From the NCBI GenBank assembly GCA_017519145.1, contig JAFWTA010000036.1:1-52797 (forward strand): a stretch of DNA of 52,797 nt, given 5' to 3'. Position numbers and translations under genes: made by a program. This DNA is from Ruminococcus sp. GTDB lineage: Bacteria > Bacillota > Clostridia > Oscillospirales > Ruminococcaceae. The notes under the pieces are model-generated. The model saw only the letters and a list, made by a program, of their open reading frames with translations. It had not been told where the DNA came from and searched no databases. Shown here piece after piece: positions 32,491 to 41,725 of the stretch (position 1 is the stretch's first letter; each line of letters begins with the position of its first letter).

Positions 32491-34908
32491 ATGCAGTACG
32501 GACATTTTGATCTGGAAAACAAAGAATACGTCATCACTAACCCCGCAACTCCCGCACCGTGGGCAAACTATCTCGGAGACCCCGAGTACGGCGCTATGAT
32601 CTCAAACAACGCCGCAGGATACAGCTTCGTTAAATCAGGAGCTAACGGAAGACTTTCACGCTTCCGCTTCAATTCCGATATGGCTCTCCCCGGACGTTAC
32701 ATCTATATAAGAGACAACGACACCGCCGATTACTGGTCGGCTTCATGGCAGCCTGTAGGCAAGCCCCTTGACAAGTACAAGAGCGAATGCCGCCACGGTA
32801 CAGCCTACACCATCATCTCTGCCGAGTACGAGGGCATAAAGTCAGAGACTTCATACTATGTTCCCTTCGGCAAGACCTATGAGGTATGGCGCGCAAAGAT
32901 CACAAACAACTCCGACAAGGAGAGAAAGCTGTCCGTATTCGGACTTATAGAGTTCACCAACGAGCCCAACTATGAGCAGGATCAGGTAAACCTCCAGTAC
33001 ACCCTCTTTATCACTCGCACCAGCTTTGAGGGCGGAAACAGGATAATCCAGCACATGAACGAGAACACAGGCTTCGATGAGAACGGCTACAACGGCAAGG
33101 AGCGCTTCTTCGGCATGGTGGGACAGCCCGTCACAGCCTGCAACGGAAGCCTCAGTGACTTCATCGGTCCCTACAGAACATTCTCGAATCCCATCGCTGT
33201 TGAAAACGGCAAGTGCAACAACGTAATGAACTTCAACTCCAACTCCTGCGGCGCTCTCCAGAGCGATATCACTCTTGCAGCAGGCGAGACAAAGGAGTTC
33301 ATCTTCGTACTGGGTCAGCGCACCGACTCAGAGGCTGCCGCTATCCTTGAGGAATACAAGGAAGCAGGCAAGGTAGATGCCGAGATCAGACAGCTCAAAG
33401 ACCACTGGCACAGCCAGCTGGAAAACTTCAGCGTTGAGACTCCCTCTGACGAGTTCAACAACATGATAAACGTATGGAACGCTTACCAGTGCTTCATCAC
33501 ATTCATATGGTCAAGAGCGGCTTCATTCATATACTGCGGACTGAGAAACGGCTACGGCTACCGCGATACGGTACAGGACATTCAGGGCATCATCCACCTC
33601 GATCCCGAAATGGCTGCCGATAAGATACGCTTCATGCTGTCCGCACAGGTAAGCAACGGCGGCGGACTTCCCCTTGTAAAGTTCGACCACAACGCAGGCC
33701 ACGAGACCTGCCCCGACGAGAACGACGAGCACAGTGTTTACGCAAAGGAAACAGGACATCCCTCATACCGTGCCGATGACGCGCTCTGGCTCTTCCCCAC
33801 TATCGTCAAGTACCTTGGCGAGAGCGGAAACAAGGGATTCCTCGACGAGGTCATCACCTACGCTGAAGAAGGCGGCGGAGAGGCTACCGTTTACGACCAC
33901 CTGAAGAACGCTATCCGCTTCTCAATGGAGCGCCTCGGAAGCCACGATATGCCCGCAGGTCTCCACGCAGACTGGAACGACTGTCTCCGTCTGGGAGCAC
34001 AGGGCGAGTCAACATTCGTTGCATTCCAGCTCTACTACGCTATGAACGTTATCCGCGGCATGGCTGAGGACAGAAACGATACAGCATACGTTGAGTACAT
34101 CGACGGCGCAAGAGCAAAGCTTGCAGCAGCACTTGAAAAGTGCTGGGACGAGGACAGATTTATCCGCGGTATCCGTGAGGACGGCGTTATCGTCGGTGCA
34201 AAGAAGGATCCCGAGGCAAATATGTGGCTCAATCCCCAGAGCTGGAGCGTTATCTCACAGTTTGCAAATGCAGAGCAGGCTGACAAGGCTATGGACAGCG
34301 TCCACAGCATACTCAACACTCCCTACGGCGCAAAGCTTCTTGATCCCCCCTACAAGTACCACCACTTCGAGGGTGCGCTCATGCAGGTATTCAACCTTGA
34401 CACAAAGGAAAACGGCGGTATCTTCTCACAGTCACAGGGCTGGCTCATACTTGCCGAGTCACTTCTCGGTCACGGCGACCGCGCATTCGAGTACTTCCTC
34501 GAGAGCTCGCCTGCCGCAATGAACAACAAGGCTGAGATAAGAGTTATGGAGCCCTATGTACACGGACAGTTCACCGAGTCAAAGGCTTCACCCTATGAGG
34601 GACGCGCTCATGTACACTGGCTCACAGGTACAGCTTCCACAGTAATGGTAGGCTGCGTAGAGGGTATCTGCGGTATGAGACCCGACCTTAACGGTCTTGC
34701 CATCTCACCTTCTATCCCCGCAAAGTGGGACGGCTTCAAGATTCACAAGAACTTCCGCGGCAAGAAGCTGAACATCGACATCGACAACTCCGCACACGTT
34801 CAGAGCGGCGTCAAGGAGCTCTACCTCAACGGCACAAAGCTGGATGGCAACTATGTTCCTGCTGACAAGCTTGCCGATGTTAACGAGATAAAGGTAGTAC
34901 TCGGCTGA
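32491..34908 (+). CDS. Cellobiose phosphorylase (GH94)
   Basis: An 805-aa cytosolic enzyme converting cellobiose and phosphate to glucose and glucose 1-phosphate, saving ATP in cellulose users. The N-terminal beta-sandwich (YGHFDLENKEYVITNP, PWANYLG) is followed by a helical barrel with the catalytic-acid motif ADWNDCLRLG. GYRDTVQDIQG and NGGGLPLVKFDHN are typical. It has no signal peptide and near-family length. ATG at 32491 follows AAGGAGA; the longer frame adds 20 residues from the leader. Laminaribiose or other GH94 specificity is possible, though the motifs favour cellobiose. Confidence 0.9.
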   Translation: MQYGHFDLENKEYVITNPATPAPWANYLGDPEYGAMISNNAAGYSFVKSGANGRLSRFRFNSDMALPGRYIYIRDNDTADYWSASWQPVGKPLDKYKSECRHGTAYTIISAEYEGIKSETSYYVPFGKTYEVWRAKITNNSDKERKLSVFGLIEFTNEPNYEQDQVNLQYTLFITRTSFEGGNRIIQHMNENTGFDENGYNGKERFFGMVGQPVTACNGSLSDFIGPYRTFSNPIAVENGKCNNVMNFNSNSCGALQSDITLAAGETKEFIFVLGQRTDSEAAAILEEYKEAGKVDAEIRQLKDHWHSQLENFSVETPSDEFNNMINVWNAYQCFITFIWSRAASFIYCGLRNGYGYRDTVQDIQGIIHLDPEMAADKIRFMLSAQVSNGGGLPLVKFDHNAGHETCPDENDEHSVYAKETGHPSYRADDALWLFPTIVKYLGESGNKGFLDEVITYAEEGGGEATVYDHLKNAIRFSMERLGSHDMPAGLHADWNDCLRLGAQGESTFVAFQLYYAMNVIRGMAEDRNDTAYVEYIDGARAKLAAALEKCWDEDRFIRGIREDGVIVGAKKDPEANMWLNPQSWSVISQFANAEQADKAMDSVHSILNTPYGAKLLDPPYKYHHFEGALMQVFNLDTKENGGIFSQSQGWLILAESLLGHGDRAFEYFLESSPAAMNNKAEIRVMEPYVHGQFTESKASPYEGRAHVHWLTGTASTVMVGCVEGICGMRPDLNGLAISPSIPAKWDGFKIHKNFRGKKLNIDIDNSAHVQSGVKELYLNGTKLDGNYVPADKLADVNEIKVVLG

Positions 34909-34913
34909 TATTC

Positions 34914-34945
34914 AATGCATAATTCATAATGCGTAATGCGTAATT
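34914..34945. repeat. Heptad-repeat remnant (locus F)
   Basis: AATGCAT, AATTCAT, AATGCGT, AATGCGT, AATT: 7-bp period, one arm only, between the cellobiose phosphorylase stop and its terminator. Confidence 0.65.
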
Positions 34946-34976
34946 AAAGGCGAACCGAATGGTTCGCCTTTTGTTT
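34946..34976 (+). terminator. Terminator of the cellobiose phosphorylase gene
   Basis: AAAGGCGAACC-GAAT-GGTTCGCCTTTTGTTT: an 11-bp stem with a T-rich tail. Confidence 0.9.
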
Positions 34977-35056
34977 ATATCAAACTACAAATCAGCTGCG
35001 TTGGCACGTCTGAATTGTGCAGTCATACAAATCCGACAAGTTTTCTTTGCAAAATC

Positions 35057-35111
35057 TTGACAAGTATACTTGGCAGTGCTATAATACAGTCATACCAAGT
35101 AAACTTGTCAA
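35057..35111 (+). promoter_or_regulatory. Promoter with paired operators of the DUF6442-XRE cassette
   Basis: TTGACA (35057-35062), 17 bp, TATAAT (35080-35085), perfect consensus. A 17-bp site TTGACAAGTATACTTGG (35057-35073) covers the -35 box, with inner palindrome CAAGTATACTTG. Its inverted copy CCAAGTAAACTTGTCAA (35095-35111, 16 of 17 matches) lies just past the -10 box. The two sites flank the -10 box, as expected for repression by a dimeric Cro/XRE protein, presumably the one encoded at 35841. Confidence 0.88.
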
Positions 35112-35153
35112 AAACTGACAATAAAACTTTGCATGATATAGGAGAAAACTATT

Positions 35154-35483
35154 ATGAAAAGAGAAGAAATACTGGCTAAAAGCCAGAAGGAATACAGGAA
35201 GCATGATCCTTTCAAAGAAGCGACAAAGCAGAAAGTCTATAACTATGCCGCTATTTCAATGTCTCTCGTTGCTGCCGTTATTTTCATTATCCATGCCGTA
35301 ATAACAAAAAAGCCTGATTTCGGACTGTGGGCTGTGGTCATCACAGGAAGCGGTATCGAATGCCTCATAAATGGCATCAGCCAAAAGAAAAAAGCTCTTA
35401 TAGTATCAGGTATTCTTTGGCTTTTAATCGCTGCTGCAATAATTATTACGGACGCCGTGATCCTGATAACAAACAATTCTTAA
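35154..35483 (+). CDS. DUF6442 family small membrane protein
   Basis: A 109-aa protein with a cytosolic N-terminus MKREEILAKSQKEYRKHDPFK and three hydrophobic segments (about residues 28-50, 58-72, 79-105). The next gene encodes a homologue with the same start (EEILAKSrqE), so this is a tandem duplication. GGAG stands 10 nt upstream. Function unknown; always near a small XRE regulator in this cassette type as far as I recall. Confidence 0.83.
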   Translation: MKREEILAKSQKEYRKHDPFKEATKQKVYNYAAISMSLVAAVIFIIHAVITKKPDFGLWAVVITGSGIECLINGISQKKKALIVSGILWLLIAAAIIITDAVILITNNS

Positions 35484-35498
35484 CAGGAGGAGATCATT

Positions 35499-35828
35499 AT
35501 GAACAAGGAAGAGATACTCGCAAAAAGCCGTCAGGAAAATAAAAACCGCGACATCGCGGAGATAGACAGAGCAAGAAGTGCTTCTCGCTTCGCTATGCTC
35601 TTCAGTTTATGCTTTATCGTAATATACACTATGCTGTCGCTTTTTGCTACAAGCCGCGTGAACTACGGAATGATCGCAACGGAATTCTGTATGATCTTTG
35701 CAATTAACCTGCATAAGGCGATAAAGAGCAGAACTTCTGCGGATATTGCCGTGGCAGCCCTTAACGGCTTAGCATTCGCTATGTTCACCTTTATGGCTGT
35801 CTGCGAGCTTTTCGGCTTAAAACCATAA
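35499..35828 (+). CDS. DUF6442 family small membrane protein
   Basis: A 109-aa paralogue of the upstream protein: N-terminal MNKEEILAKSRQENKNRDIAE followed by three hydrophobic segments. AGGAGG stands 8 nt before the ATG, 15 nt after the previous stop. It lies 12 nt before the XRE gene, so all three share the promoter at 35057. Confidence 0.83.
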   Translation: MNKEEILAKSRQENKNRDIAEIDRARSASRFAMLFSLCFIVIYTMLSLFATSRVNYGMIATEFCMIFAINLHKAIKSRTSADIAVAALNGLAFAMFTFMAVCELFGLKP

Positions 35829-35840
35829 GGCGGTGAAAGC

Positions 35841-36053
35841 ATGATAGACGATTCACTCATACTCCGCAACCGCCTGAAAGAGATACGCAAGGAGCAGCGG
35901 CTTTCACAGGACGAGCTGGCAAAGATGGTAGGCGTATCGAGAAACACCATAAGCTCCATAGAGACGGGGCAGTTCAGCCCCACGGCAAAGCTGGCACTGA
36001 TACTGTGCATAGCCCTCGACAAGAAGTTCGAGGACATATTTTACTTTGACTAA
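35841..36053 (+). CDS. Small XRE/Cro-type transcriptional regulator
   Basis: A 70-aa protein consisting only of a helix-turn-helix domain: RNRLKEIRKEQRLSQDELAKMVGVSRNTISSIETGQFSPTAKLALILCIALDKKFEDIFYF. No sensing domain is present. As last gene of the cassette whose promoter carries paired palindromes, it is the likely autorepressor. Confidence 0.94.
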   Translation: MIDDSLILRNRLKEIRKEQRLSQDELAKMVGVSRNTISSIETGQFSPTAKLALILCIALDKKFEDIFYFD

Positions 36054-36086
36054 AAATCGGACGCCCCATTGGAGTCCTGCAAATGT

Positions 36087-36224
36087 AAATCATAATTTTG
36101 CGGAGCAAAATTATGATTTGAGCCGTTAGCCCATAGCCATTAGCATAATGTAGGGAACGGCGCCCTCGCCGTTCCGCAAAATGTATTACATGCCCAACGG
36201 AACGCCGAGGGCGGCGTTCCCTAC
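36087..36224. repeat. Composite repeat: AT hairpin, heptad array, twin GC hairpins (locus G)
   Basis: AAATCATAATTTTGC-GGA-GCAAAATTATGATTT (36087-36119). Then AGCCGTT, AGCCCAT, AGCCATT, AGCATAA (36121-36148). Then two hairpins, GGAACGGCG-CCCT-CGCCGTTCC (36154-36175) and GGAACGCCG-AGGG-CGGCGTTCC (36199-36220), which are inverted copies of each other. It lies between the convergent XRE and lipoprotein genes. Confidence 0.83.
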
Positions 36225-36250
36225 AAATGTAAATTATAATTTACCCGAAT

Positions 36251-36291
36251 AAAACAAAAATGCCCCTGAGCGCTATAAAACGTTCAGGGGC
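36251..36291 (-). terminator. Terminator of the lipoprotein gene
   Basis: On the minus strand GCCCCTGAACG/CGCTCAGGGGC followed by ATTTTTGTTTTATT. The stem base matches the terminators at 5862 and 43466. Confidence 0.85.
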
Positions 36292-36324
36292 AAAATTTCT
36301 ATACTGGTATCCTTTTGATCTTCT

Positions 36325-37410
36325 TTAGTTATTCTTAGCTTCTTCGATCATTCTTGAAGCTTCCTCGATAGCAGCCTGAGCCTGAGAGGTCTTTTCCTTT
36401 ATCTCCGCCTCAGCCTGTGAGATCTTATCCTGTATCTCAGCCATGCTCTCGTCGGACTTGAATTCCTCCATCTTCTGCTTGATCTCGTCGATCTTAGCCT
36501 TTGCCGCCTCATAGTCCTCGGAGTTCTTCATATCCTCCATAGCCTTTTCGTACTCAGCCTGAAGCTCCTCCTTTGCCTTCTGAGCCTCATCCTTTATCTT
36601 GTCCTCTGCTTCTTCCAGCTTCTCCTCTATCTTGGAGCCGCCTGACTGAACGGGTATGGAGTTTCCGTCCTCGTCGAAGAACACAAGGTTGTCGATATAG
36701 AGGTCGGACTCGTTGGCGATGCCCCAGCGCATGATGAGGAAGTTGGGGTCCTCCATCTCCTCGCTCCAGCACTGTCCGCTGTCAGCAAGCAGGAACTTGA
36801 ACTTAACGTGAACAGGTCCCGAGGTCTCGAAGTCGTACTCGCCGCCGTCGAACTCCTGAAAATCATACCACTTGTCATTGACAGCAGTAACAGTACCGCC
36901 GCCTCCGCCTATCCAGCCGGGAGCTCTTACATTCTCGGCATCATTGGTCTTGAGGCCGTCTTTGGTAGCCTGAGCGTACAGGTCAAACTCTATCCTGCGT
37001 ACCTTTGCAGCTCCCTCAGCGCCAAGGAGCGGAAGCACACGAATGTCTATCTTCTGCACCTTTCCCTTTAGGGGAACTGTATTATCGTCGGTGAATTTCA
37101 GCATCTTATTGCCCATGAGCTCCTCAACCGAGAGCTCTCCTGAAGCGCAGTCGGGGTCATCGGTCTTGACCTCGGCGAAGTCGAAAACTCCGTCATCGAA
37201 GGTGATGGCATTGGGGTCGTCAGCCTCTACGGGTGTAGGGGGCTGCTTCTCCTCGGTGGTCTCCTCCTCTGTGGTCGCCTCTGCGGTAGTTCCCGCGGTG
37301 GTTGGCTCTTTATCCTCGGACTTCTTGCCCGAATCCTTTTTGGCACAGCCCGCAGCGCACACAGCAAGTGCAAAAGCTGCGGCTCCTGCCATTATTTTTT
37401 TATAGTCCAT
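36325..37410 (-). CDS. Lipoprotein with beta-sandwich-like domain and coiled-coil tail
   Basis: A 361-aa protein with a lipoprotein signal (VCAAGC, lipid Cys near residue 22), a Thr/Glu-rich linker to about residue 65, and a beta-rich domain to about 240. That domain (AITFDDGVFDFAEV, VQKIDIRVLP, GPVHVKFKFLLAD, LYIDNLVFFDEDGN) resembles carbohydrate-binding jelly rolls. The last 115 residues are a charged coiled coil. ATG at 37410 follows GGAG by 8 nt. It probably sits on the outer membrane face, bound to sugar or wall polymer; function unproven. Confidence 0.8.
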   Translation of the reverse strand: MDYKKIMAGAAAFALAVCAAGCAKKDSGKKSEDKEPTTAGTTAEATTEEETTEEKQPPTPVEADDPNAITFDDGVFDFAEVKTDDPDCASGELSVEELMGNKMLKFTDDNTVPLKGKVQKIDIRVLPLLGAEGAAKVRRIEFDLYAQATKDGLKTNDAENVRAPGWIGGGGGTVTAVNDKWYDFQEFDGGEYDFETSGPVHVKFKFLLADSGQCWSEEMEDPNFLIMRWGIANESDLYIDNLVFFDEDGNSIPVQSGGSKIEEKLEEAEDKIKDEAQKAKEELQAEYEKAMEDMKNSEDYEAAKAKIDEIKQKMEEFKSDESMAEIQDKISQAEAEIKEKTSQAQAAIEEASRMIEEAKNN

Positions 37411-37462
37411 ATCTGTATCTCCTTTGTACGTCACAGTGTGAATGGTCTGTTTTTACACCCTC

Positions 37463-37491
37463 ATTGTAGCACAAAAACCAAAGCGTGTAAA
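37463..37491 (-). promoter_or_regulatory. Promoter of the lipoprotein gene
   Basis: On the minus strand TTTACA (37486-37491), 17 bp, TACAAT (37463-37468), 52 bp before the ATG. Confidence 0.75.
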
Positions 37492-37585
37492 GTAACATAT
37501 CATACAAATTCCTACACATTTTTTAATACATATTACACAAAAATTGCGATTATCTTAAAAACTTGACCAAATATTGCGGCAAGTA

Positions 37586-40500
37586 TTATTTTTGCTCCCT
37601 GTTCTGATACAGCAGCTCCACGGTCTCCCTCATCATGTCGAAGGGGCGTATTTTCGGGGATATTTTTACGGAAACGTAGGACTTGCCCACGCCGTTGAAG
37701 GTTATCCTGCCCTTGTAAGCCTGCTGAAGAGCGGCTATCTGCTCGGGCACAAGGTACTCGGTATAGAAGTACATAGCGCCGTTTTTCTGGGATATCTCGG
37801 TGATGCCCATGTGTGCCGCCTTGTTTCTCAGCAGGGAAACGTCTATGAGTCCCACCACCGATTTCGGCGGGTCGCCGTAGCGGTCTATGAGCTCGTCTAT
37901 GAGGTCGGACTTGTCGCTGTCCTCATTTACCAGCATTATCTTTCGGTACATATCTATACGCTGATTGAGGCTTGATATGTACTTCTCGGGGATATGGGCG
38001 TCTATCTGTATATCCACAAGGCACTCCGGCACCTTTTCGGGCTGAATGCCCTTTTCCTCGGCGATAGCCTCGGACAGGAGCTGCAAATACATATCATAGC
38101 CCACGGCTTCCATATGACCGTGCTGTCTGCCGCCCAGTATGCTTCCCGCGCCTCTTATCTCAAGGTCGCGGAGGGCTATCCTGAAGCCGCTTCCGAACTG
38201 TGTGAACTCCCTCATGGCGTTGAGTCGCTTTGTAGCTATCTCCGTCAGCACCTTGTCGCGCTGATAGGTGAAGTAGGCATAGCCTCTGCGGTTAGAGCGT
38301 CCCACACGGCCGCGGAGCTGATAGAGCTGAGAGAGTCCGAAGCGGTCGGAGTCCTCAATGATAAGGGTATTGACATTCGGAACGTCAACGCCTGTCTCGA
38401 TGATGGTAGTGCAGACGAGGATATCCACCTCATGCTCCACCAGCTGCTCCCAGATGTCGGACATCTCGTCCTCCCCCATCTGACCGTGAGCAACGGCGAT
38501 ACGAGCCTCGGGAAGTAATTCCTGAAGCCGTGAAGCGCAGGCGTGGATAGTCTCTACACGGTTGTGGATGTAGTAAACCTGACCGCCGCGGCGGAGCTCC
38601 CTGACGATAGCCTGTATTATAGTGCCCATGTTGTACTCGATGACATAGGTCTGAACGGGGTATCTGTCCTGAGGGGGCTCCTCGATGACGGACATATCCC
38701 TGATGCCGCTCATAGCCATATTCAGTGTACGGGGGATAGGCGTAGCGGACAGCATGAGCACATCCACGCCCGTGAAGCTCTCCTTGAACTTTTCCTTGTG
38801 GGCAACGCCGAAGCGCTGCTCCTCGTCTATGATAGCAAGTCCCAAGTCCTTGAATACCACGGACTTCTGGATTATCTTGTGAGTACCTATTATAAGGTCT
38901 ATGCGTCCCTGCTTCAGCTTCTTGATTATCTCCTCCTGCTGCTTGGGAGTGCGGTAGCGGCTGAGCAGTTCGATATTCACGGGGAAGTGCTCAAATCTGC
39001 GCAGTGCGGTCTGATAGTGCTGATAGGCAAGAACTGTGGTAGGCGCAAGGATAGCGCACTGCTTGCCCGAGAGCACGCACTTCATGGCGGCTCTCAGCGC
39101 CACCTCGGTCTTTCCGAAGCCCACGTCGCCGCAGAGCAGTCTCTCCATGGGACGGGCGCGTTCCATATCCGCCTTTATCTCGGCGATTGACTGGAGCTGG
39201 TCGTCGGTCTCCACATAGGGGAAGCGCTCCTCGAAATCGTGCTGTATCTCGTCATCGGGATAGAAGGCAAAGCCCACGCTCTTTTCGCGCTTTGCATAGA
39301 GTGCGATGAGCTCATGCGCCATATCCTTTACTGCGCGTTTTACGTTGCTTCTGGTCTTCTGCCACTCACCCGAGCTTAGCTTGTTGAGCTTTACGCCGCT
39401 GTCATCTCTGGGACCGATGTACTTCGACACCATATCCAGCTGAGTTACGGGGATATAGAGCTTGTCGGTTCCTGCATACTGTATGGTTATATAGTCCTTG
39501 GTAACGCCGTCCATTTCCAGCTTTCGTATGCCGATAAACCTGCCGATACCGTGGCCTGAATGAACAACGAGGTCGCCCTCGGTGATATCCGCAAGGGAGC
39601 GTATCTCCTCCGCCTTGTTCTTCTTTTTGCGGCGCTTCCTGCGCACCGCGTCCATAGAGCGTCCCTGAGTAATGAGAACGGTCTTGTTCTCGGGATACTC
39701 AAAGCCGCCGCCGAAGCTGCCCGACATGAGCAGCACTCTGCCTGCTGCGGGCTCGATGCCCTGTGACAGCAGGTCGCAGGGAATACCATTGTCGCAGAGG
39801 TCCTGCTGTATTATGGGAAGTGTCTTGTCGCTGCCTGCTGCCAGTATCATGCGGTAGCCGCGGCGGTGGTAGTCCTCAAGGTCCTCGATGAGCTGTTTCA
39901 TCTCGCCGCTCCACGGAGCTGTCTGCATAGCCTCGAAGCTGACCAGCCTGCGGTAGTCTATACGCTCGCCGCCCTGCATGAAGCTGCTCATATAGAGGCA
40001 GACGCGCTTCTCAGCCCTGTGCTGTATATCCGCCAGCTCAAGGATATAGCCGTCCAGTCCCTTGCAGAGCTGACCGTCCTCAATGAGTATCTTCACGTCC
40101 TCGTTGTGCCTTGTGAGCACACCTGCGGCATTGTCCATAATGTCGGAATAATCGCTGAAAAGCACGGCTCCGTCGATATAGTCGAACACGGTGGAGGGCT
40201 CTCCGTAGACCAGAGGGTAGTACTTGACGCTGTGGGCGAGTATCTCCCCTGCCCTGAGCCTGTGAACGTCGGCGCCGAGGTGCCCGCGTACCTGCTCCAT
40301 GTGCTTTCCGCGTACCTTTTTGCACAGCTCCTCTATCCTGTCGGCAAGCTCCTCGTTGTCATAGAGCACCTCTCCCGAGGGATAGAGCTCCATTTTTTCG
40401 AGGGGCTCCGTGCGGCGCTGAGTATCGGTCTCGAACTCCGATATTGAGTCTATCTCGTCGCCCCAGAGCTCAATACGGACGGGCTTATCCGCCTGTACGG

Positions 40501-41047
40501 GGAAGATATCGAGGATAGAGCCTCTTATGGAGAACTGCGATGCGCCCTCTACCTTTTCGCAGCGCTGATAGCCGCACTTTGCGAGGGTAACGGCGATCTC
40601 CTTCAGGTCTATCTCCTGTCCCTGAGATAGCTCGATACCCGACGCGATAAGGACTCCCACGGGGATAACGGGCTGCATTACAGCCTCGATGCTGGCACAT
40701 ATTACGGAACAACGGCTTTTAGCCGCCTTTATGAGGGCGGCTATACGCATATGCTCGTATTCGTGGTTGGTGCTGTCAACGGGAGTGAACACCAGCTCCT
40801 TTGAGGGGAAAAGCACAGCCTCCTCAGCACCTGCCATCATGTTTATGTCGTCGCAGAGCTTTTTCGCCTCTGCCTCGGAGCCTGTGATGACAAGGTTTAT
40901 TTTTTTACCGCTGAGGGCGTGTATGAGCTGTGCCCTGTGTATATGGGAAAGACCCGTCACAGAGACGGGTGAGATATTTTTATCGACGGCTTCCCTGAGG
41001 CTTTTGAAGCCTGCAAGCTCGCCGAACAGTTCTTTAAACAGATCCAT
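37586..41047 (-). CDS. mfd: Transcription-repair coupling factor Mfd
   Basis: An 1153-aa ATPase that removes RNA polymerase stalled at DNA damage and recruits UvrAB. The N-terminal UvrB-like part, the RNA-polymerase-interacting domain (GDLVVHSGHGIGRFIGIRKLEMDG) and the RecG-like motor (GDVGFGKTEVALRA, DEEQRFG, SATPIPRT, QLRGRVGRS) are in order, with the C-terminal TRCF domain. Length is typical. GGAG stands 7 nt before the ATG, 15 nt after pth. Confidence 0.97.
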   Translation of the reverse strand: MDLFKELFGELAGFKSLREAVDKNISPVSVTGLSHIHRAQLIHALSGKKINLVITGSEAEAKKLCDDINMMAGAEEAVLFPSKELVFTPVDSTNHEYEHMRIAALIKAAKSRCSVICASIEAVMQPVIPVGVLIASGIELSQGQEIDLKEIAVTLAKCGYQRCEKVEGASQFSIRGSILDIFPVQADKPVRIELWGDEIDSISEFETDTQRRTEPLEKMELYPSGEVLYDNEELADRIEELCKKVRGKHMEQVRGHLGADVHRLRAGEILAHSVKYYPLVYGEPSTVFDYIDGAVLFSDYSDIMDNAAGVLTRHNEDVKILIEDGQLCKGLDGYILELADIQHRAEKRVCLYMSSFMQGGERIDYRRLVSFEAMQTAPWSGEMKQLIEDLEDYHRRGYRMILAAGSDKTLPIIQQDLCDNGIPCDLLSQGIEPAAGRVLLMSGSFGGGFEYPENKTVLITQGRSMDAVRRKRRKKKNKAEEIRSLADITEGDLVVHSGHGIGRFIGIRKLEMDGVTKDYITIQYAGTDKLYIPVTQLDMVSKYIGPRDDSGVKLNKLSSGEWQKTRSNVKRAVKDMAHELIALYAKREKSVGFAFYPDDEIQHDFEERFPYVETDDQLQSIAEIKADMERARPMERLLCGDVGFGKTEVALRAAMKCVLSGKQCAILAPTTVLAYQHYQTALRRFEHFPVNIELLSRYRTPKQQEEIIKKLKQGRIDLIIGTHKIIQKSVVFKDLGLAIIDEEQRFGVAHKEKFKESFTGVDVLMLSATPIPRTLNMAMSGIRDMSVIEEPPQDRYPVQTYVIEYNMGTIIQAIVRELRRGGQVYYIHNRVETIHACASRLQELLPEARIAVAHGQMGEDEMSDIWEQLVEHEVDILVCTTIIETGVDVPNVNTLIIEDSDRFGLSQLYQLRGRVGRSNRRGYAYFTYQRDKVLTEIATKRLNAMREFTQFGSGFRIALRDLEIRGAGSILGGRQHGHMEAVGYDMYLQLLSEAIAEEKGIQPEKVPECLVDIQIDAHIPEKYISSLNQRIDMYRKIMLVNEDSDKSDLIDELIDRYGDPPKSVVGLIDVSLLRNKAAHMGITEISQKNGAMYFYTEYLVPEQIAALQQAYKGRITFNGVGKSYVSVKISPKIRPFDMMRETVELLYQNREQK

Positions 41048-41062
41048 TGTACATCTCCGTTA

Positions 41063-41689
41063 TCAGGAATTATACTTGTTCATGGCTTCATCGGTCTTGT
41101 CCTGCACCATGAGCTTTATGCACTCGCAGGCATTCTTCACAGACTCTGCCATTTTCTCCGAGTCCTCCTTGCCGAACTTTCCCAGCACCCATTTTGCAAG
41201 GTCATAATCGGGGTGAGGCTTTTTGCCGACGCCCATTTTTATGCGTGGGAAGTCGTCCCTGCCTGTGAGCTCGCATATGCTGCGGAGGCCGTTGTGACCG
41301 CCGTGGCTGCCCTTGCGGCGTATGCGGAGCTTTCCGCAGTCAAGGGAGATATCATCGCAGACCACAATTAGGTTTGAAACGTCTATCTTGTAGAACTCCA
41401 GCGCCTGAACGATGGCTTCACCGCTGTTGTTCATGAATGTGGTGGGCTTGAGAAGCAGGCAGCGCTTGCCCTCAACAGTGACCTCAGCGGTCTTGCCCTT
41501 GAAGCGCAGGCGGCTTATGTCCTCGCCCAGCTGCTTTGCCAGCTCGTCCATGACCATGAAGCCTGCATTATGGCGCGTGTTTTCGTATTCAAGTCCGGGG
41601 TTGCCAAGACCTGCGATAACATATTCTATTTTACCTCTTGCCGAGGAAGAATTTGCGGAAATCCTGTCGAACACATCAAAAATACTCAT
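41063..41689 (-). CDS. pth: Peptidyl-tRNA hydrolase
   Basis: A 208-aa enzyme recycling peptidyl-tRNA. The motifs AGLGNPGLEYENTRHNAGF (catalytic His in RHNAG), CDDISLDCGKLRIRRKGSHGGHNGLRSI and FPRIKMGVG are visible. About 20 residues precede the family start (MSIFDVFDRISANSSSARGK), an unusual extension; GGAAGG supports the ATG at 41689. The pth-mfd pair is conserved in Firmicutes. Confidence 0.95.
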   Translation of the reverse strand: MSIFDVFDRISANSSSARGKIEYVIAGLGNPGLEYENTRHNAGFMVMDELAKQLGEDISRLRFKGKTAEVTVEGKRCLLLKPTTFMNNSGEAIVQALEFYKIDVSNLIVVCDDISLDCGKLRIRRKGSHGGHNGLRSICELTGRDDFPRIKMGVGKKPHPDYDLAKWVLGKFGKEDSEKMAESVKNACECIKLMVQDKTDEAMNKYNS

Positions 41690-41725
41690 AATATCCTTCC
41701 AATCTCAACTTTCAACTCTGAAATC

